From assembly GCA_022846635.1 (NCBI GenBank), contig AP025685.1:1240001-1304000 (forward strand): a stretch of 64,000 nt of DNA. Direction: 5' to 3'. This stretch comes from Salmonella enterica subsp. enterica serovar Choleraesuis. Lineage in GTDB: Bacteria > Pseudomonadota > Gammaproteobacteria > Enterobacterales > Enterobacteriaceae. Below, piece by piece: positions 59,578 to 64,000 of this stretch (positions within the stretch are counted from its first letter, which is position 1; every line of letters begins with the position of its first letter). Below the pieces are notes generated by a model. The model ran no database searches and was not told the DNA's origin. It saw nothing but the letters and a program-made list of their open reading frames with translations. The translations under genes were made by a program, and so were the position numbers.

Positions 59578-59598
59578 CCCTCCCACGCTGTGGGAGGG
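59578..59598. terminator. Hairpin between convergent rcsC and rcsB
   Basis: Perfect 9-bp stem CCCTCCCAC / GTGGGAGGG with a 3-nt loop, 8 bp from the rcsB stop. No T tract is present in either direction, so termination efficiency is uncertain. Confidence 0.5.
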
Positions 59599-59605
59599 CA
59601 CAGAA

Positions 59606-60265
59606 TTACTCTTCTTTTTCAGAATCTGACGATGAAATGCTGACTGAAGAGAGATAGTTGAGCAGTGCGATATCGTTATCAACGCCCAGTTTCATCATGG
59701 CTGACTTCTTCTGGCTACTGATAGTTTTGATGCTGCGGTTAAGCTTGCGGGCGATTTCCGTTACCAGGAAGCCTTCAGCAAACAGGCGCAGTACTTCGCT
59801 CTCTTTTGGTGACAGGCGCTTATCCCCGTAACCGCCTGCGCTAATTTTTTCCAGCAGGCGGGACACGCTTTCCGGCGTGAATTTCTTCCCTTTTTGCAGC
59901 GCTGCCAGCGCTTTAGGAAGATCGGCAGGGGCCCCCTGTTTCAGTACAATCCCTTCGATATCCAGTTCCAGCACCGCGCTAAGAATTGCCGGGTTATTGT
60001 TCATAGTCAGCACAATAATCGACAGCGACGGAAAGTGGCGCTTGATATATTTTATAAGCGTAATGCCATCGCCATATTTATCGCCAGGCATCGACAGGTC
60101 GGTAATCAGCACCTGCGCATCAAGTTTTGGCAGGCTATTAATAAGTGTCGTAGAGTCTTCAAACTCACCTACGACATTGATCCACTCGATCTGCTCCAGA
60201 GATTTACGAATCCCGAACAGCACAATCGGATGATCATCGGCAATAATGACGTTCATGTTGTTCAT
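59606..60265 (-). CDS. rcsB: Response regulator RcsB
   Basis: A 219-residue NarL/FixJ-type regulator controlling capsule, motility, RprA and envelope-stress genes. Receiver residues D10-D11 and the phosphorylated D56 (LITDLSMP) are intact. The C-terminal helix-turn-helix includes VTEIARKLNRSIKTISSQK. The start MNNMNVIIADD at 60265 matches E. coli; the longer frame from 60316 overlaps rcsD. It ends with an acidic serine-rich tail (SSSDSEKEE) instead of the E. coli ending, three residues longer. A gap of 16 bp follows rcsD, and rcsB in E. coli has its own promoter inside rcsD. Confidence 0.97.
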   Translation of the reverse strand: MNNMNVIIADDHPIVLFGIRKSLEQIEWINVVGEFEDSTTLINSLPKLDAQVLITDLSMPGDKYGDGITLIKYIKRHFPSLSIIVLTMNNNPAILSAVLELDIEGIVLKQGAPADLPKALAALQKGKKFTPESVSRLLEKISAGGYGDKRLSPKESEVLRLFAEGFLVTEIARKLNRSIKTISSQKKSAMMKLGVDNDIALLNYLSSVSISSSDSEKEE

Positions 60266-60281
60266 TTCTTTGGCTACCTTG

Positions 60282-62951
60282 CTACAGTAACGTTTTGACG
60301 TAAGCGTCAATGTCACTGATAAATTTCTCTATGGCCGAGGCATCCTTATCACGGATGTGATGCTCCAGCGTTTCACATAACCGCTTACCTGGCTCCAGGT
60401 TAAGCATGGCAAACACACCTTTCAGGCGGTGAGCCGTCTGAGCCAGTGCGGTAAAATCGCCTGTTGCGGATTCAGTATACAGTTTCTCAACATCTTCCGG
60501 AACCGTATCGACAAACAGGGCATAATAGCCGCTGGCGTGGAGCTGTGCGCTTTCATCCGTACCCGCTGCGGGAGGAGTCACGCTTTCAGCTACCAGTTGT
60601 TCTTCGATAAGCTGCAACACGGCATTTAGCATTACGTGGCTGATGTTAAAATTCACCCGATACTGCCCCGGGCCTATCTGGCGCACGCTATCCTCATCAT
60701 CGCTGAGAAGCAGGCCAGAAGATGTAAGATTAGACGGATTATCGGTAATAAAGAGATCAAAATCTTGACAGCTTTGCCTTTCATCCGGAGTAATACAATC
60801 CGCACCCCAGCTTTCCATTTGACGGGTGACAATCTGGCGCACTTCGTTTGCGGTAACGTCAACCATGGCGACTACGCCTTCCAGCAGTCCTTCCTGTTCA
60901 CCATCCGTTTCGGCCGCCGCTTTGGTTTCGGCTTCGCTATCCTGCGGCAGAACCAGGTGTACGCTGTAACGGGTGCCTAAATCCTCGCGTGATTTAATAC
61001 TCAGGTGGCCACCAAGTTTACGGGCCAGCTGGTTACACAGATAAAATGTCAGCCCGTTGGCATTCGCCACATCGTCAGAACTGGTTGGATTAAGGAATGG
61101 GAAGTGCAGATTATCTATCTCATCGTGATTAATACCATGCCCGGTATCCAGAATACGCAGCGTAACGCGCGTTGGATCGGTTTCATCGGCAGTAATATCC
61201 AGCACGATCTTGCCAATAGCGGTGGTGATTACCGAATATTCAATCAGCAGGCGAACAATCGTCTGCAATGCGGTTCGGTCGGCATGGCGCGCTGAAGCAT
61301 CCGGCACGCTGTTATTAATCAACAGCTGTAACCCTTTGCGTTTAACCGCTGGCAGGACTTGAGGCACTACCTCATCAATGGCATCCTGGAGAGTAAAGCG
61401 GCTGATATTTTCAGGCCAGCTGTTGTCTTCGAGCGTGGTCAGCAGGGCTATTTCATCAACCAGACGTGCCAGACGCGCCGACTGCTCGCGAATTTCTGGG
61501 GCTGCAGGCGCATCCTCACCGGTACAAATACTCAGCAGACGTTCGGCGGGCGCTTTGAGCGCATGGCCGATATGGTGCATAAATGCAGTACGTCCCTGCT
61601 GGTTCTTTTCATATAGTCGCTGTGCCTGGCGTAGCTTTTTGTTCACCAGGATCTCTTTATCCTGATCGCGAATAACGAAGATTTGCAGGCGCGGCGATAT
61701 CTGGCTGCTGAACTGGCGGATTTCATACAGTTCGTTATTCACCGTAGCCTGAATCACCCCCTGATGGCGATCGGCCAGGGCCGCGATATTCTGTAAGTTC
61801 AGATGTGGTAATAACTGATCGGCAATGGCATTGCTGAGCACCGTGCGGTTAGCTTCCATATCCTGAACAATAAGCCCGAGAGGGAGCAGGGCGACTATCT
61901 CTTCATTTAATGCACGCAGCCGCTGCAGGCGGTTATCGTCCTGGCCGCCGGGGACATCCGGGCGCGGTTCCGGGTTACGGAACGTGGTATAGCCAAACAA
62001 AGCCAGGGCCAACAGGCCAATATTTAGCAGCAGCGGCAGTAAAATGCTTTGCAGCGTATCGGCCAGCAGGCTGGCAAAAGGCACCTGCCATATTAGCTGG
62101 AGCTGGGTCGTGCTGAGTGGTGCGGAAATCTCAAGGCCGGTACCGTTAAAGGCAACCGAAACGCTGGATGGCCCATCTTTTGATGGGCTGGAGCCGCTAT
62201 CGGATGCATCGGTTTCATCCAGACGGAAATTATCCACCGGCATTTCAGGCGGAATAAGATCGTTAATTGGCATATCGAAAGCGACTACGGTAGCCAGATG
62301 CCCCGGCTGATTGAAGGTAGTACGCAGAGTGATATAGCGGCCATTCTGCCAGCTTAAACGCCGTAGTTCGGAGAAGCTTTCACGCTCATCTAATGCATTG
62401 GCCTGCTGGAGTAACTCAGACTTTCTGGCATCGAGCATGCTTTCCAGCCCGGACTCTTTCAGACTTGATGACAGATCTTTGAGTGGCAGCGTGGAAACCA
62501 GCAGCATGCTGTTATCCTGGCCGTTGAGGTAATACATCGACCACGGAGCCGACTCTGCCCCCCACAAAATATCCAGATATGCCGATAGCCGCTGCCCCAT
62601 ATCCAGCGTCGTCGAGTCGTGGTCGCCCACGATCAAAGCTTCGGTTTTACGATGCGGCTTCTCCAGGTAATAGATGTTTTGACGCAGTCGCGACTCCTGA
62701 AGAGCGCCATCAGTAGAAGGAGAGGCTCCGGCGGCAACGCTGTCATACACCTGCCAGGTTACATAGCGATAAGTATCAATACGTTTATGAATGGAACGCG
62801 AAATGTCGGCCAGCTGATAGCTTTTATCACGCAGCCAGGTGTTTACGCTGCTTTGTACCAGAACGCCCATAGTGACGAGCAGTACAACTATTAGCACCAG
62901 GAAGTAACGGGTGAGTTTGCCGGGCTTCAGGTTAAATTTTTTGGGGATCAT
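60282..62951 (-). CDS. rcsD: Phosphotransfer protein RcsD
   Basis: An 889-residue inner-membrane phosphotransfer protein that relays phosphate from RcsC to RcsB. An N-terminal helix (about 14-33), a periplasmic domain, and a second helix near 300-320 are followed by a degenerate histidine-kinase-like domain that has lost the phospho-accepting histidine, an ABL domain (about 690-790), and a C-terminal HPt domain with H841 (TAHRLKGV). Length is one residue shorter than E. coli. The insert near residues 245-265 is low in complexity. Confidence 0.95.
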   Translation of the reverse strand: MIPKKFNLKPGKLTRYFLVLIVVLLVTMGVLVQSSVNTWLRDKSYQLADISRSIHKRIDTYRYVTWQVYDSVAAGASPSTDGALQESRLRQNIYYLEKPHRKTEALIVGDHDSTTLDMGQRLSAYLDILWGAESAPWSMYYLNGQDNSMLLVSTLPLKDLSSSLKESGLESMLDARKSELLQQANALDERESFSELRRLSWQNGRYITLRTTFNQPGHLATVVAFDMPINDLIPPEMPVDNFRLDETDASDSGSSPSKDGPSSVSVAFNGTGLEISAPLSTTQLQLIWQVPFASLLADTLQSILLPLLLNIGLLALALFGYTTFRNPEPRPDVPGGQDDNRLQRLRALNEEIVALLPLGLIVQDMEANRTVLSNAIADQLLPHLNLQNIAALADRHQGVIQATVNNELYEIRQFSSQISPRLQIFVIRDQDKEILVNKKLRQAQRLYEKNQQGRTAFMHHIGHALKAPAERLLSICTGEDAPAAPEIREQSARLARLVDEIALLTTLEDNSWPENISRFTLQDAIDEVVPQVLPAVKRKGLQLLINNSVPDASARHADRTALQTIVRLLIEYSVITTAIGKIVLDITADETDPTRVTLRILDTGHGINHDEIDNLHFPFLNPTSSDDVANANGLTFYLCNQLARKLGGHLSIKSREDLGTRYSVHLVLPQDSEAETKAAAETDGEQEGLLEGVVAMVDVTANEVRQIVTRQMESWGADCITPDERQSCQDFDLFITDNPSNLTSSGLLLSDDEDSVRQIGPGQYRVNFNISHVMLNAVLQLIEEQLVAESVTPPAAGTDESAQLHASGYYALFVDTVPEDVEKLYTESATGDFTALAQTAHRLKGVFAMLNLEPGKRLCETLEHHIRDKDASAIEKFISDIDAYVKTLL

Positions 62952-63250
62952 ACCGTCATTGCAAGCCTGTAAAGAGAAGTCCGTGGGATGGCTACGAGCC
63001 GACAGTCACGTGAAGACGTATCCAGTAAGCGCTAAGACTACCGGTAAATTGCGCAATTGTCATCGCAGGGATTACGGAGAAGCCAGTTAAATATAAGAGA
63101 ATTTAATTTGATATAGCTCACACTTATTATGGTGGCAAATATCTTATTAGTTTCGTGGTTAATTATTTTGGCCGCAACAAGACGAGGGATTAATAAATGA
63201 AAGGATAAAAGGATCGGTTAATAAAAGGCATTTAATCAGTAAAGAAACGT
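62952..63250 (-). other. rcsD upstream region
   Basis: About 300 bp upstream of rcsD and downstream of micF. AT-rich, with a TTGCGCAA palindrome near 63050. It must hold the rcsD promoter, but I see no clear -35/-10 pair and no gene. Confidence 0.4.
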
Positions 63251-63342
63251 AAAAAAAGACCGGGTGAAAACACCCGGTTTAAATTTAAAATACAGACATT
63301 CGGCACGGAATGAGGGTAATAAATAAAGTTAATGATGATAGC
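63251..63342 (-). ncRNA. micF: MicF small RNA
   Basis: A 92-nt RNA whose 5' end (GCTATCATCATTAACTTTAT and on to position 28) is identical to E. coli MicF, the segment that pairs with ompF mRNA near its ribosome-binding site. It ends in a terminator, ACCGGGTG-tttt-CACCCGGT followed by a CT7 tail. It reads away from ompC and toward rcsD, as in E. coli. The middle (positions 29-60) differs. Expression is probably under the OmpR sites shared with ompC. Confidence 0.92.
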
Positions 63343-63678
63343 GGCCTAAACCTTAACCCCTGGCAAGTACCATGTTTTGGCTTTGTGTGCTGGCGCACAC
63401 TAATGTTTATAACTATTTGTTTTTGAATGAATAAATTTTAGTACAGAGAGCTGGTTCACAAATATGTATTTCTTTTGACCTGCAAAAAAAGTTCCCTTTC
63501 ATTAATATTTAGTTACACTTTGAATCTGGTTTGAAACATTTTGAATATCTTTGTAGCAAATTCATGTTGGATTATTTTAATTTTGTTTTGCAATATGTTT
63601 TCGCCGACTGATTTTTTATGGGTAATCAGTTCGCAGTGGCATATAAAAAGGCATATAAAAAAATACAGAGGGTTAAAC
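63343..63678 (+). promoter_or_regulatory. micF-ompC divergent regulatory region
   Basis: 336 bp of AT-rich sequence. TTTGAAACATTTTGAATATC with flanks (about 63513-63557) resembles the tandem OmpR sites of E. coli ompC. CAATAT at 63591-63596 is a likely ompC -10 (leader about 76 nt; E. coli about 80). The leader contains a tandem repeat of GGCATATAAAAA (about 63641-63663) and ends with GAGGG before ompC. Confidence 0.6.
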
Positions 63679-64000
63679 ATGAAAGTTAAAGTACTGTCTC
63701 TGCTGGTACCGGCATTGCTGGTTGCCGGTTCTGCAAGTGCGGCCGAAATTTATAACAAGGACGGCAATAAATTAGATCTGTACGGTAAAGTGACCGGTCT
63801 GCACTATTTCTCCGATAACAAAGGTGATGATGGTGACCAGACTTACATGCGTCTCGGTTTCAAAGGCGAGACTCAGATCTCTGACCAGCTGACCGGTTAC
63901 GGCCAGTGGGAATACCAGATTCAGGGCAACACCTCTGAGAACAGCAATGGCAACAAAAACTGGACTCGTGTGGCCTTTGCCGGTCTGCGCTTCGGTGATG
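63679..64000 (+). CDS. ompC: Outer-membrane porin OmpC (5' part)
   Basis: The first 107 codons of a classical trimeric general porin; the gene runs off the window. A 21-residue signal peptide ends in [21 protein letters not shown], the hallmark of OmpC/OmpF/PhoE. Position next to micF and rcsD, and the loop 1 sequence, favour OmpC. It lets small hydrophilic solutes and beta-lactams cross the outer membrane. Regulated by OmpR/EnvZ. Confidence 0.94.
   Translation, partial: MKVKVLSLLVPALLVAGSASAAEIYNKDGNKLDLYGKVTGLHYFSDNKGDDGDQTYMRLGFKGETQISDQLTGYGQWEYQIQGNTSENSNGNKNWTRVAFAGLRFGD

Overview
The window is a stretch of enterobacterial core chromosome. Gene content, gene order and protein sequence all point to the Enterobacteriaceae, close to Escherichia, Klebsiella and Enterobacter: a fused nuoCD gene, a complete 13-gene nuo operon behind lrhA, menFDHBCE, the rcsD-rcsB / rcsC arrangement, and micF divergent from ompC. 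Proteins match E. coli in length and in catalytic residue numbering, but the accessory content differs from E. coli K-12, so it is another genus or species. The window reads in the opposite sense to the usual E. coli map.

Layout: (1) 230-5826: yfbV, yfbU, hxpA (yfbT) and yfbS on +, then yfbR and alaA on -. (2) 6838-23535: lrhA after a roughly 1 kb leader/promoter region, then nuoA-N encoding NADH:quinone oxidoreductase (complex I). (3) 23593-25495: tRNase Z (rbn), elaA and the ribosome-associated membrane protein elaB. (4) 25593-32602: the menaquinone operon menF-menD-menH-menB-menC-menE, tightly overlapping from menD onward. It supplies the low-potential quinone that complex I can reduce. 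(5) 32630-48620: the variable part. nudI, a clade-3 catalase (katA), yfaY, an unassigned alpha/beta hydrolase, a lone glpT, a LysR-regulator remnant, a PtsG-like PTS permease with a MalI-like LacI repressor, the ydcSTUV ABC transporter, and the smvA efflux pump with a divergent TetR regulator. (6) 48646-64000: yfaE-nrdB-nrdA (class Ia ribonucleotide reductase), ubiG, gyrA, the Rcs phosphorelay (rcsC, rcsB, rcsD), the sRNA micF and the start of ompC.

Differences from E. coli K-12 (from memory of its map): between menE and the glp region, the pmrD/arn/ais block is absent and katA is present. glpQ and glpABC are missing around glpT. inaA and yfaL are missing around nrd and ubiG. The ato genes are missing between gyrA and rcsC. 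ydcSTUV sits here without its usual aldehyde dehydrogenase gene.

I found no tRNA or rRNA gene, insertion sequence, prophage, CRISPR array or defence locus, and no convincing undescribed system. The most interesting signals are regulatory: a 40-bp perfect dyad with two inverted DnaA boxes plus paired NrdR-like boxes before nrdA, a 29-bp dyad before the PTS gene, two TetR-type operators between smvA and its regulator, and the remnant regulator beside the PTS gene. Start sites were moved from the longest reading frame where ribosome-binding sites and family lengths demanded it (nuoG, elaA, elaB, nudI, glpT, the LacI gene, ydcV, ydcS, ubiG, rcsB).
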